Assembly: GCF_024294805.1 (NCBI RefSeq)
Contig: NZ_JANCLU010000006.1
Span: 1-64,000 of the forward strand
Direction of reading: 5' to 3'
DNA: 64,000 nucleotides
Source: Alsobacter ponti
Lineage (GTDB): Bacteria; Pseudomonadota; Alphaproteobacteria; Rhizobiales; Beijerinckiaceae
This document shows, one piece after another, positions 44,218 through 53,370 of the stretch. Position 1 is the stretch's first letter. Each line of letters starts with the position of its first letter. The notes under the pieces are model-generated. The model had not been told where the DNA came from. It saw nothing but the letters and a program-made list of their open reading frames with translations, and made no database searches. Made by a program: the position numbers and the translations under genes.

Positions 44218-46293
44218 TCACAACGTCGTGACGGAGCCTCCCGCCGCAGCCTTGCGCATCAGGGCGGGCGAGGCGAAGGCCAGCGCGTAGGCGGCCATAG
44301 CGATCGGGATCAGGCCGCTATAGCCGATCTGCAGCGCCGAATATTCCAGCAGTCCGCCGATGGCGAGCCCCAGCAGGTTGTAGGCAAACGCCCGGTCCGG
44401 CTCGCTCGTCTCGCCGAACAGGTGGGCGAAGACGATGTTGGCGAACACGATCGGCGCGAAGGCGAACACCCCCGCGGTGACGTAGCGGATGCTCACCGGC
44501 CCGATCTCCAGCAACGCCGCCGTCGGCACCAGCGCATTGGCCAGCAGGGTCGCGAACAGCAGCACCTGGAAGATCCAGATCCGCCGGAACTTGAACCGGG
44601 CGCAGATCGCCACCGAGGCGAGCACGCTGAGCAGGATGGCGAAGAACACCAGCGCGTTGACCAGCCAGGTCGTCCCGAACAGCAGCGCGAAGGTGACGAG
44701 GCTGCGCGCCTCCAGCACCATGAAGGCGACGCCCATCAGGAAGAACTCGGGCTTGAACCCGCGCATGGAGCCCTTGGGGCCGAGCCAGAACACGAGGCCA
44801 AAGGCGAAGGCGGCCACCATGAGCACGGGAATTCGGTAGAGCTGCGGGATTCCGGCCTCCTTCACGTAGAAGAATGGCCAGTCGTCGGTTGCGACCTTCA
44901 GCGTCGGGTCGCCGGCCATCAGGCCGGTCCCCACCACGGGGACGCTCAGGCCGGAGCCCGGCTTCAGTCCCTCCCGCTCGGCGTAGGGCGTCAGCAGGGC
45001 GGGGTCGAGCGTCGCCAGGCGAGGCCCCGCGAGCAAAGCGGCGGCGTGGCCCCGCGTCCCGTAGGTGGTCACCAAAGGCGGCGAGCCGAACACCGAGGTC
45101 ACCATTGCGGCCAGTTTCTCGACCGACCAGCGCTCGCGGTAATAGTTGTAAGCGACGAGGAGCCCGTCCGGGTTGAGGCGCCGGCGCGCGTCGCGCAAGG
45201 ACTCCTGCGTGAACAGGAAGGTTTCCAGCCGCAGATTGGCGTAGCCGGAGGTCAAGGTCAGCGAGTCCGTCAGCGCGAAGACGATGAGGTCGTAGGTGCG
45301 CTCGGTATGGCGCATGAAGGCGCGCCCGTCATTGACGTGGACCTGCACGCGCGGATCGTCATAGGGGTGGTTGGGGTGGAGCGCCTTGCCGAGGCGGTAC
45401 AACTCGCCGTCGATCTCCACGGCGTCGACATGCTCCGCGCCGTTCTTGAGCGCGATGGCGACGTCGCTGCCGGTGCCCGCCCCGATGATCAGCACGTTCT
45501 TGAACGCGCCGGGGCCGAACATGTCGTAGGGCCGATAGTAGAAGGTTTCTTTTTTCTCGATCGGGTTCGCCGTCTGGTGGCCGAGGTTGTTGACGGCGAA
45601 CTCGTAGGAGACGTCATCCGCCGTCTTCCAGTAGTCGATCTTGTAGTAGGTCGACCACAGCGAGCCGGCCGACATCAGGTAGGCGGCGGCCAGGATCGCC
45701 ACGAACGAGACTCCCGACGTGATCCGGCTGCGCCGTTCCACGATGGGGACGGAGAGCAGCGCCAGCGCCGCGAACCACACGACCGGCGGCAGGGTGAAGA
45801 AGGCGAACAGTGAAAACAGCGCGATGCCGACGACGCTGCCGAGGATGTCGAAGAAATAGGCGCGCAGCGGCTCGGCGTCCTTGAAGAGCACGCCGAGTTT
45901 CTGTCCCAGCGGCACGAACAGCGCGGTCACCAGCGCGAACACCGTCGGCAGCACCAGCCAGTTCTCGCGCGACGCCTCGACCTGATCGTTGCCATAGAAC
46001 AGGATCTCGCTGGTCGGGATCATGAACTTGGCCTGCAGCCCGCCCACCGCCACCACCAGCGCCAGGGCGACCAGCGGGTAGGGGTAGACCTCCTTGCGCC
46101 GTCGCGCCGCGTAGAGAATGCCGACGCCGATGCCCACGAGCGAGGCCAGCAGAACGAAGTTGATGAAGAAGCCGAACAGCCTGATATAGGCGGCGATCCA
46201 CCGGATGCAGATCAACTCGAGCAACATGATGACGCAGCTGACGAGGAAGATCTGTCGCTCCCGCGACGAGCTCTTTGACAGGAATTCCAGCAT
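44218..46293 (-). CDS. membrane protein with spermidine-synthase-like methyltransferase fold
   Basis: This 691-residue protein has about seven N-terminal membrane spans, a central cytoplasmic spermine/spermidine-synthase-like domain and about six or seven C-terminal spans. The central domain shows the SAM-fold motif NVLIIGAGTGSDVAIALKNGAEHVDAVEIDG followed by DPRVQVHVNDGRAFM. Such fusions are widespread in bacteria and mostly uncharacterised. The aminopropyl-transfer activity is not established because the acceptor-site residues are not obvious. It is divergent from the GT22-like gene, from which it is separated by about 140 bases. Confidence 0.8.
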   Translation of the reverse strand: MLEFLSKSSSRERQIFLVSCVIMLLELICIRWIAAYIRLFGFFINFVLLASLVGIGVGILYAARRRKEVYPYPLVALALVVAVGGLQAKFMIPTSEILFYGNDQVEASRENWLVLPTVFALVTALFVPLGQKLGVLFKDAEPLRAYFFDILGSVVGIALFSLFAFFTLPPVVWFAALALLSVPIVERRSRITSGVSFVAILAAAYLMSAGSLWSTYYKIDYWKTADDVSYEFAVNNLGHQTANPIEKKETFYYRPYDMFGPGAFKNVLIIGAGTGSDVAIALKNGAEHVDAVEIDGELYRLGKALHPNHPYDDPRVQVHVNDGRAFMRHTERTYDLIVFALTDSLTLTSGYANLRLETFLFTQESLRDARRRLNPDGLLVAYNYYRERWSVEKLAAMVTSVFGSPPLVTTYGTRGHAAALLAGPRLATLDPALLTPYAEREGLKPGSGLSVPVVGTGLMAGDPTLKVATDDWPFFYVKEAGIPQLYRIPVLMVAAFAFGLVFWLGPKGSMRGFKPEFFLMGVAFMVLEARSLVTFALLFGTTWLVNALVFFAILLSVLASVAICARFKFRRIWIFQVLLFATLLANALVPTAALLEIGPVSIRYVTAGVFAFAPIVFANIVFAHLFGETSEPDRAFAYNLLGLAIGGLLEYSALQIGYSGLIPIAMAAYALAFASPALMRKAAAGGSVTTL

Positions 46294-46436
46294 TTCGGAT
46301 CTCGACGGCGAGGGAAAGTTCAGATTCAGTTGGATAAGTTGAGCACGGAGTCGTCAACCTTCGGTTGATGGGTTTTCATCGTAAAAGTGGCGCGCCGGAT
46401 TGTCCCGGGCGAGGGATGTGGATCGGGAGCTTGTCG

Positions 46437-47918
46437 GTGCGCCGTGGTTGGGACGGTCCGGATGCCGCGCTCGTCGCTTTGCTGGGGCTCGCGCTGGCGT
46501 TGCGGCTCGCGGCGGCCTTCGCGCTGCCCAACATCGTCCATCCGGACGAGATCTTCCAGACGCTGGAGCCCGCTCATCGCCTGTGGACCGGCTGGGGCCT
46601 GGTGACCTGGGAGTGGCGCGCCGGCATCCGGTCCTGGCTCTTCCCGGGGTTCCTCGCCGGCATGATGACGGGGCTGGGCGCGCTCGGCGCGTCGTGGCCG
46701 GTCGTGCTGGGCGCGATCGTCGTGGTGCTGGCCATCGTCTCGCTGGCGGTCGTCGCCGTCGGGTATCGGGTGGGGCGGGAGACCTTCGGGCCGCGCGGCG
46801 CGCTGATCGTGGGCTGGCTCTGCGCGGTGTGGCCCGATCTCGTCTATTTCGCGCCCAAGACGCTGACCGAGGTCGTCGCCGCGCACACGCTGATCGTGGC
46901 GACCTGGCTGGCGAATGCGCCCGCCCTCGCGCCTGTGCGCGGCGGGCAGGCGAGGGGATACGTGGGGCTGGGGCTGCTCCTCGGACTTACTTTCTGTTTG
47001 CGCTTCCATCTGGCGCCTGCGCTTCTCATCGTCGCGATCTGGGCCTGCCGGATGGATGTCCGGCGGCGTTGGCTGCCGGTCGTGGCGGGAGGCCTCGCGG
47101 TGCTGGCCGTTTCCGGCGCGCTCGACTGGCTGACTTTGGGTTCGCCGTCCCAGTCCATCTGGAAGAACATCGCAATCAATCTGTTCGAGGGCCGCAGCCA
47201 GGATTTCGGCGTGTCGCACGCCGGAGCCTACGTCGTCTGGATGTCGACGGCGTGGGGGCCGGCCGCCTGGCTGGTGCTGATCGCCTTCGTTTTCGGGGCG
47301 CGCTCCGCCCCGCTCTTCGCGCTGGTTGCGGGGAGCATCTGGCTCGTGCACTCGGCGATCCCGCACAAGGAGGTGCGGTTTCTCTTTCCCGCGACGCCGT
47401 GCATCATCATCGTCGCCGGCGTCGGCTGCGCGCGGCTGCTCGAGTGGTGGGGCAAGACGTGGCCTTTCCCGCGCTCGCGGGCGGCGACGGCCGGCGTCCT
47501 GGCCGTTTGGACGGCGGCGGCGGCCTCGGCCGCGACCGGCCCGGACTATCGCGGCATGTGGGTGGGCCGCGCGCCGGAGCTGGCGGCCGAGGCCGCCCTG
47601 CGAAACGCGGGCGACCTGTGCGGAGTGGCGCTCGCCGGGCTGAACTGGTTCGACACCGGGGGCTATACCCACCTGCACCGGCCGGTCTTCCTCTATCTCT
47701 ACGACCAGCCCTACGACGAGCGGCCGGACAAGCGCCGGCTGGGGGATGCGGAGTTTTCGAGCTTCAACTACCTGATCGCCCCGCCCGACATCGCGCGGCC
47801 GCCTGGCTACGCGCAGCTGGGGTGCGAGGGAGAGGTGTGCGTCTACCGCCGCCCCGGAGGCTGCACGCCCTCCGAGCGCGACGAGGCGAACCGCGCCATC
47901 GAGGCGCTGGATCCCTGA
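46437..47918 (+). CDS. GT22-family (Alg9/PIG-B-like) mannosyltransferase homologue
   Basis: A 493-residue polytopic membrane protein of the GT-C fold. The N-terminal block NIVHPDEIFQTLEPAHRLWTG-WGLVTWEWRAGIRSWLFPG carries the His-Pro-Asp-Glu and Thr-Trp-Glu-Trp motifs. The later SAIPHKEVRFLFPATP carries the HKExRFxxP motif. Both are signatures of GT22, the family of eukaryotic Alg9, Alg12 and PIG-B mannosyltransferases that use a polyprenyl-linked sugar donor. Bacterial members are uncommon. I prefer GTG 46437, 7 bases after GGGAG; ATG 46416 or 46368 would extend it. It may glycosylate the envelope polymer or a lipid. Confidence 0.78.
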   Translation: MRRGWDGPDAALVALLGLALALRLAAAFALPNIVHPDEIFQTLEPAHRLWTGWGLVTWEWRAGIRSWLFPGFLAGMMTGLGALGASWPVVLGAIVVVLAIVSLAVVAVGYRVGRETFGPRGALIVGWLCAVWPDLVYFAPKTLTEVVAAHTLIVATWLANAPALAPVRGGQARGYVGLGLLLGLTFCLRFHLAPALLIVAIWACRMDVRRRWLPVVAGGLAVLAVSGALDWLTLGSPSQSIWKNIAINLFEGRSQDFGVSHAGAYVVWMSTAWGPAAWLVLIAFVFGARSAPLFALVAGSIWLVHSAIPHKEVRFLFPATPCIIIVAGVGCARLLEWWGKTWPFPRSRAATAGVLAVWTAAAASAATGPDYRGMWVGRAPELAAEAALRNAGDLCGVALAGLNWFDTGGYTHLHRPVFLYLYDQPYDERPDKRRLGDAEFSSFNYLIAPPDIARPPGYAQLGCEGEVCVYRRPGGCTPSERDEANRAIEALDP

Positions 47919-47988
47919 AGCGACCTCGCCGCCGAGTTGGACGAAGCGGGAGGCCCAGCGCCGGCGACACGGCGCGCGCCTGCTGGTA

Positions 47989-48387
47989 TCACCGCCGACC
48001 GCTGACGGGGGGCCGCTGCTTTCGGTAGGAGTTCTTCAGCGCGATCTTGCCGTCGCGCAAGGTGAAGACGTCGCAGCCCTGGACTTCGACCCGCGCGCCA
48101 TCCGCGACCGTTCCGCTGAAAACCCATTCCGTGACGGCCCGGTCGCCCGCCCAGAAATGGCGTGGGTGGCTCCATTGGGCGTCGGGGTACGTCTCGAACA
48201 CCTGCCGGAAGGCCGCGGCGACCGCGTCCCGCCCTTCGTGACGCGCGCCGTTGACATCGTCGCCGGCGCTGGCCTCGAACACGCAATCCGGTGTCATCAG
48301 GCGCATCAGAGCGCCGAGGTCGTGCCTGTTGAAGGCGGCGGCGAAGGCGTCGAGCAACGCCAGGACGTCGTGATCGCGGTCGCTCAT
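47989..48387 (-). CDS. SnoaL/NTF2-like protein
   Basis: A 132-residue cytoplasmic protein with the NTF2-like cone fold pattern: LALLDAFAAAFNRHDLGALMRLMTPDCVFEAS at the N-terminus and VEVQGCDVFTLRDGKIALKNSYRK at the C-terminus. This is the SnoaL-like/ketosteroid-isomerase-like group, often small-molecule isomerases or stress proteins. ATG 48387 has GGGAGGAT upstream. No substrate can be proposed. It is convergent with the GT22-like gene. Confidence 0.8.
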   Translation of the reverse strand: MSDRDHDVLALLDAFAAAFNRHDLGALMRLMTPDCVFEASAGDDVNGARHEGRDAVAAAFRQVFETYPDAQWSHPRHFWAGDRAVTEWVFSGTVADGARVEVQGCDVFTLRDGKIALKNSYRKQRPPVSGRR

Positions 48388-48563
48388 GGCGCATCCTCCC
48401 AGGCGGGGCATTCCGACGACTGCCGCCTTGCGCCGGCCCCGCGCGACGGTCTGCAAGACTGCACCCGTTCCCATCTGGACGCCATTCTCGGTGGTGGCGC
48501 GCGACACGGCGTCGCAGGAGCGCATGGCGGCCCAGGGGGGCTGCTTGTCGCCCCAGTAGGCCG

Positions 48564-49427
48564 CTACGCGCCGGCGTCGGGAGCGGGCTCCACCTCGGGA
48601 GCGGCCTGGCCGTAGTTCAAGGCGGCGACGAGCGCGACGCCGCCGATCACGTTGCCGATCAGCGTCGGCAGCAGGAAGCGGGTCGCGTAGCCGGACAAGG
48701 TGAGTTCGCCGGTCTCGAAGAGGTAGAAGGCGTCGACGGAACCCGCGACGACGTGGGCGAACTGGCCGACCGCCACCACGTAGGTCAGCGCGACGATGAC
48801 GAACCAGGGCGAGCTTCCCGAGCCCGGCAGCAACCACGCCATCGTGGCGATCAGCCATCCCGCGAAGACGGCCTTGAGGACGGTCGTCCAGAACGGCGCG
48901 GCGACGGCGGGGCGGCTCAGCGTGTCGAAGGCGGCGGCGATGTCGGGCCCGAAGACGCCGCCATGCGCGAGCACAATGGCGATGAACCAGGTCCCGGCGA
49001 GATTGGCGACGAGCACGAGCGCCCACAGGCGCAGGACGCGGGAGAGCGTGCGCGCATCGCGGTGGTAGAGCAGGGACAGGACGGGCGTGAGCGTGTTTTC
49101 CGTGAACAGCTGCTGCCGGCCGAGGATGACGATCAGGAAGCCGATGGTGTAGCCGAACGCCACCACGAGCTCACGCCACGGCGCATCGGGCAGCCGGGCG
49201 TGCAGCAGGCCCTGGGCGACCAGCGAAAGCCCCATCGTCAAGCCGGCGGCCAGCCCCGACAGCAGAAGGGCGCCCGTGGTGCGATCGAGCTCGCTCTCGC
49301 CTTCCGCGCGAATGGTCTCGTGGATCAGCGCGGCGCTCGGCCGGCTCTGGGCCTCGACAGCCTTCTCCTCGCGCAGGCTCAGCTCCGGAAGCTTCGCGGC
49401 TGGGCTCAGGCGCGTTTTGCCCGACAT
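48564..49427 (-). CDS. formate/nitrite transporter-family channel
   Basis: This 287-residue inner-membrane protein of the FNT family (FocA/NirC type) has six main spans after a hydrophilic N-terminal tail of about 45 residues. Visible features are GLAAGLTMGLSLVAQGLLHARLPD, GFLIVILGRQQLFTENTLTPVLSLL (the FTEN motif) and NLAGTWFIAIVLAHGG. The family forms pentameric channels for formate, nitrite or other small anions; substrate is unresolved. ATG 49427 is the start supported by family length. It is divergent from the hydrolase gene at 49694. Confidence 0.87.
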   Translation of the reverse strand: MSGKTRLSPAAKLPELSLREEKAVEAQSRPSAALIHETIRAEGESELDRTTGALLLSGLAAGLTMGLSLVAQGLLHARLPDAPWRELVVAFGYTIGFLIVILGRQQLFTENTLTPVLSLLYHRDARTLSRVLRLWALVLVANLAGTWFIAIVLAHGGVFGPDIAAAFDTLSRPAVAAPFWTTVLKAVFAGWLIATMAWLLPGSGSSPWFVIVALTYVVAVGQFAHVVAGSVDAFYLFETGELTLSGYATRFLLPTLIGNVIGGVALVAALNYGQAAPEVEPAPDAGA

Positions 49428-49693
49428 CGGACGGCTTTCCCTTCCTGCCGAAGGGGTGGGATCATCCCCGGCGCGTTGCTGCGGTTCGCGGTCCAGGGCG
49501 CAAACGCCTGGCGTGGGCTCAATCTTTCGGCGAGCCAGCAGTTCCCGTCTGGCCGAAACTCGGCGGTCAGGCCGCCGGCGAGCCCGCACAGGCGGCGAGG
49601 GAGCAGGGCCGCGACGAGACGAGCGGAGGCGGGCGTCGCGCGAGGCCCGTCCTTTGATACTCTCGGCGGCGCGACTCACAGGACGACACAGCG

Positions 49694-50527
49694 ATGATCA
49701 CCGACTGGACCGCCGCCTACGCCAACTCGCCTCACATTCCCGGCGCCGCCGCCTATCCGGAGCGCTGGGAGCGGGCCGCCCGGACGTTTCGCGAAGCGAA
49801 CGCCGCGCGGGCTGAGCTCGACATCCCTTACGGCGAAGAGCCCCGGCTACGGGCCGACCTGTTCCTGCCGCACGGCGCGCCGCGCGGGCTGGCGGTCTTC
49901 GTCCACGGCGGGTACTGGATGAGCTTCGACAAGTCCTCATGGTCGCATCTGGCCGCGGGCGCGCTGGCCCATGGCTGGGCGGTGGGCCTGCCGCAATACG
50001 AGCTGGCGCCCGCGGCCCGGATTTCCGACATCACCCGGCAGGTCGGTCGCGCCATCGAGATGCTCGCCGAGCGTGTTTCCGGCCCGATCCGGCTCGCCGG
50101 GCATTCCGCCGGCGGCCACCTCGCCAGCCGGATGGCCTGTATCGGCGCGCCGCTCGCCCCACCCGTGCAGAGCCGGATCGCGCACGTGCTGTCGATCAGC
50201 GGCCTGCACGATCTTCGGCCGCTCATGCGCGCGGAGCTCAACCGCACGCTGCGTCTCGACGCCGAAGAGGCGAGGGCGGAAAGCCCCGCTTTGCTCGAGC
50301 CTGTCGAGGGCATCGACGTGACCGCGTGGGTCGGCGAACTCGAGAGGCCCGAGTTCGTGCGCCAGAACGACCTGCTGGCCAATGTCTGGACCGGATTGGG
50401 CGCGCGCACGCGCGCCGTGCGCGACACCGGCCGCCATCATTTCGATGTCATCGCGGGCCTGGCCGATCCAGACAGCCCGATCTGCCGCAGCTTCAGCGGC
50501 CCCAACGAAGGGGACGCGTCGGCCTGA
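49694..50527 (+). CDS. alpha/beta hydrolase (kynurenine formamidase-like)
   Basis: The 277-residue cytoplasmic hydrolase has the oxyanion-hole motif HGGYW (71-75) and nucleophile elbow GHSAGG (136-141, Ser138), with a C-terminal His in GRHHFDVI. The HGGYW pattern and N-terminal YANSPHIPGAAAYPERW match arylformamidase-like esterases that cleave N-formylkynurenine or similar amides. No tryptophan-degradation gene is adjacent, so the natural substrate is open. Convergent with aqpZ. Confidence 0.82.
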   Translation: MITDWTAAYANSPHIPGAAAYPERWERAARTFREANAARAELDIPYGEEPRLRADLFLPHGAPRGLAVFVHGGYWMSFDKSSWSHLAAGALAHGWAVGLPQYELAPAARISDITRQVGRAIEMLAERVSGPIRLAGHSAGGHLASRMACIGAPLAPPVQSRIAHVLSISGLHDLRPLMRAELNRTLRLDAEEARAESPALLEPVEGIDVTAWVGELERPEFVRQNDLLANVWTGLGARTRAVRDTGRHHFDVIAGLADPDSPICRSFSGPNEGDASA

Positions 50528-50595
50528 CATGGACTGGCGAGCGACGTGCTCGCGCGGTTCGTCCCGGGGACCGGTGGCGGGCTTGACCGCGCCTG

Positions 50596-51336
50596 CTATT
50601 CGGCGGGCGCCGTGCTCGTCCCGGTAACCTGGGCGGCGGGCTGCTCGCTCAGCCAGCGATAGAGAAGGCCGCCCAGCGCGCCGCCGACGAGCGGCGCCAA
50701 CCAGAAGAGCCACAACTGGCCCAGCGCCCATCCGCCGACGATCAGCGCCGGGCCCGTGCTGCGGGCCGGGTTGACCGACAGGTTGGTGACGGGGATGCCG
50801 ACGAGATGGATCAAGGTCAGGCACAGGCCGATCGCCAGCGGAGCGAAGCCGACCGGCGCCTTGCCGTGGGTCGCGCCCATGATGACGAACAGAAACATCA
50901 TGGTGAGCACGATTTCCGCCAGCATCGCCGAGCCCAGCCCGTATTTACCGGGGGAATGATCGCCATAACCATTGGCGGCGAAGCCCTTGGCGAGGTCGAA
51001 GTCGGGCGCGCCGCTGGCGATCAGATAGAGCACGGCGGCGGCGATGGTCGCGCCGATGACCTGCGCCACGACGTAGGGCGCGACGTCCCGGCTCGGAAAC
51101 CGCCCGCCGGCCGCCAGGCCCACCGAGACGGCCGGATTGAGGTGGCATCCGGACAGATGGCCGATGGCGTAGGCCATGGTGACGACGCTGAGGCCGAAGG
51201 CGAGCGAGACGCCCAGAAGCCCGATGCCCACCTGCGGAAAGGCGGCGGCGAGCACCGCGCTGCCGCAGCCCGCAAATGTCAGCCAGAACGTGCCGATGGC
51301 CTCGGCTAGGCAACGCCGGAAGATTTGACTTGGCAT
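50596..51336 (-). CDS. aqpZ: aquaporin Z
   Basis: The 246-residue inner-membrane channel has six spans and both pore motifs, HLNPAVS (NPA at 67-69) and [12 protein letters not shown] near residue 190. The second motif is followed by Arg and the STGPA stretch of water-selective aquaporins (AqpZ). ATG 51336 has GGGAGGGG about 5 bases before it. It allows rapid water flux at the cell membrane. Its upstream neighbour on the same strand is separated by 336 bases, so it is probably transcribed alone. Confidence 0.93.
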   Translation of the reverse strand: MPSQIFRRCLAEAIGTFWLTFAGCGSAVLAAAFPQVGIGLLGVSLAFGLSVVTMAYAIGHLSGCHLNPAVSVGLAAGGRFPSRDVAPYVVAQVIGATIAAAVLYLIASGAPDFDLAKGFAANGYGDHSPGKYGLGSAMLAEIVLTMMFLFVIMGATHGKAPVGFAPLAIGLCLTLIHLVGIPVTNLSVNPARSTGPALIVGGWALGQLWLFWLAPLVGGALGGLLYRWLSEQPAAQVTGTSTAPAE

Positions 51337-51672
51337 GGACCCCTCCCTGCTCGTCGTGAGGTCCAACCTACAGTATTTCCCCAGAATTGGCGATAATAAG
51401 CAGCGCCAGTTTCAATACGGCGGTTGATGGTCCGTCCGCTCTTGCCGCGCTGAAATCGAAAAGATCTCCGGAATAGGCGCAAGCGTCATTTGCCGGCCAT
51501 CTGGCCGGCGCCCGAGCCGTCGTTCGGGCGCGCTCCGTTCACCTCGGCGGCGAGGCGCCCCGCGACACCCTTTCGCCGGCGCAACTCACTTGAAAGGACG
51601 GCAAAGGCTCGCGACCTTTGCCGTCCTGTCGCGTCGGGACAGAAGGGCCGGTTCAGGCCCGGCGTCGCCGCT
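51337..51672. other. gap between aqpZ and peptide-binding protein genes
   Basis: About 336 bases with no gene. The right half holds a very strong hairpin (51595-51625) described separately. The left part near aqpZ is relatively AT-rich (51366-51425) and is the likely aqpZ promoter. Confidence 0.5.
51595..51625 (-). terminator. strong hairpin after the peptide-binding protein gene
   Basis: A perfect 12-bp stem GGACGGCAAAGG/CCTTTGCCGTCC with a 7-base loop starts 48 bases beyond the stop codon and is followed on the transcribed strand by TTTC. It is the best terminator candidate of the leftward operon. Confidence 0.7.
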
Positions 51673-53268
51673 CTACTTGACGGTGACGCCCTTGAAATGG
51701 TGGCCGCCGAGCGGGGTCTGCTTGTAGCCCTCGACCTCGGCCCGCATCACCTCGTAGACCACGGAATGGGCCAGCGTCAGATCGGGCGCCTCGTCCTTCA
51801 GGATGACCTGCGCGCGTTCGTAGAGCTTGGCGCGCTCGGCCTGGTCGGAGAGCTGCTTGGCCTTCGCGAGTATCGAGTCGAACTCGGCGTTGCACCACTT
51901 GGGAAGGTTCTGCGCGCCGGCCTTGCCGTCCTGGCAGCCCCGCAGGAAGAAAAAGTTGTCCGGGTCGCCGTTGTCGCCCGTCCACCCGAGTTGCACCGTC
52001 AGAGCTTCGCCGGCCTGGGCGCGCTTGCGGTACTCGCCCCATTCGTACGTCACCAGCTTGGCCGTGACGCCGACCTTGGCGAGATCGGCCTGCATCATTT
52101 CGGCGATGCGCTTGGCGTTCGGATTGTACGGACGCTGGACGGGCATGTACCAGAGGTCGATCTCGAGCGGCAGCTTCACGCCCGCCTTCTCCAGCATCTC
52201 CTTCGCCTTGGCCGGGTCGTAGGGATAGTCCTTCACCGCGTCGTTGTAGGACCACATGGTCGGCGGGATCAGGTTCTTCGCCACCTGCCCGGTGCCGAGA
52301 TAGACGTCGCGGATGATGGCCGCCTTGTCGATGGCCATGTTCATGGCCTGTCGGACTTCCTTCTTGTCGAAGGGCGGCTTCTGCGTGTTCATGGCCCAGT
52401 AGGCGATGTTCAGGCCGGGCTGGCTGAGCACCTTGAGCGCCTTGTCCTTCGACATCTCGGCGAGATCGGCCGGCCGCGGCGCCATCATGAAGTGGCACTC
52501 GCCCGCCTTGGTCTTGGCGTAGCGGGCCGTCGGGTCGGGCGTGATCGCATAGACGAGGTCGTCGACGCCGGCCTTCTCGCCCCAGTAGGACGGGTTGGCC
52601 TTGTAGCGGATGACGGCGTCCTTCTGGTAGGCGACGAAGGAGAACGGCCCCGTTCCCACCGGAATCTGGTCGAACTGCTCCTTCTTGCCGGCCTTCTCCA
52701 GCATGTCCGCGTATTCCTTGGAATGGATCGTGGCGAAATCCATGGCGAGGTTGGCGAGAATGGGGGCCGTGGGAGCCTTCAGCTTCAGGACGATCGTATA
52801 GTCGTCCGTCTTGGTCATGGACTCGATCAGTTTCGGCATGTCCATGTCGTTGAAATAGTCGTATTTGCCGCCAGACACCTTGCTGTACGGGTGGTCGGGA
52901 CGGGACTGCCGCTCGAACGACCAGATCACGTCGTCGGCGTTGAAGTCGCGCGTCGGCTTGAAATTGTTGACGCCGGAATGGAAGGCCACGCCCTTGCGCA
53001 GCTTGAACGTGATCGTCTTGCCGTCGTCGCTGAAGGCCCAGCTTTCGGCCAGCCCGGGCTCGACCTTCGTGGTGCCGCGCTGGAACTGCACGAGCTGGTC
53101 GTACACGGGACGGGCGGCGTCGAAGCTGGTGCCGGTCGTGTTGATCGCCGGTGTGAAATTCTCGGGCGAACCTTCCGAGCAGTAGACGAAGGTTTTCGCC
53201 ATCAGGGCGGACGGGGAGGCGAGCGTCAGCAAGACGGCAAGCCCGGTGAGTGCGTGGGTCCGCTTCAT
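51673..53268 (-). CDS. peptide ABC transporter substrate-binding protein (DppA-like)
   Basis: The 531-residue precursor has a signal peptide (MKRTHALTGLAVLLTLASPSALMA). Its mature sequence is typical of SBP family 5: KTFVYCSEGSPENFTPAINTTGTSFDAA, GTGPFSFVAYQKDAVIRYKANPSYWG and a C-terminal lobe with LGWTGDNGDPDNFFFLRGC. Closest pattern is the dipeptide/heme receptor DppA. No permease or ATPase genes adjoin it. Hence it either shares a transporter encoded elsewhere or supplies one at a distance. It is the last gene of an operon with a peptidase and a fold-IV PLP protein. Confidence 0.9.
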   Translation of the reverse strand: MKRTHALTGLAVLLTLASPSALMAKTFVYCSEGSPENFTPAINTTGTSFDAARPVYDQLVQFQRGTTKVEPGLAESWAFSDDGKTITFKLRKGVAFHSGVNNFKPTRDFNADDVIWSFERQSRPDHPYSKVSGGKYDYFNDMDMPKLIESMTKTDDYTIVLKLKAPTAPILANLAMDFATIHSKEYADMLEKAGKKEQFDQIPVGTGPFSFVAYQKDAVIRYKANPSYWGEKAGVDDLVYAITPDPTARYAKTKAGECHFMMAPRPADLAEMSKDKALKVLSQPGLNIAYWAMNTQKPPFDKKEVRQAMNMAIDKAAIIRDVYLGTGQVAKNLIPPTMWSYNDAVKDYPYDPAKAKEMLEKAGVKLPLEIDLWYMPVQRPYNPNAKRIAEMMQADLAKVGVTAKLVTYEWGEYRKRAQAGEALTVQLGWTGDNGDPDNFFFLRGCQDGKAGAQNLPKWCNAEFDSILAKAKQLSDQAERAKLYERAQVILKDEAPDLTLAHSVVYEVMRAEVEGYKQTPLGGHHFKGVTVK

Positions 53269-53342
53269 GATGGATGTATCCTCGTTCGCGCGCTTCTTGC
53301 GCGGGCATCTCGGGGGGCGACGGCTTACCGTGGCCTAAGCGG

Positions 53343-53367
53343 TCGCGGGAGGCAAGCTGTCCCGCGA
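53343..53367 (-). terminator. hairpin after the M24 peptidase gene
   Basis: A perfect 8-bp stem TCGCGGGA/TCCCGCGA with a 9-base loop starts 4 bases beyond the stop codon. There is no T-run after it, so it may mark an mRNA processing or stability boundary before the binding-protein gene. Confidence 0.5.
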
Positions 53368-53370
53368 GGT

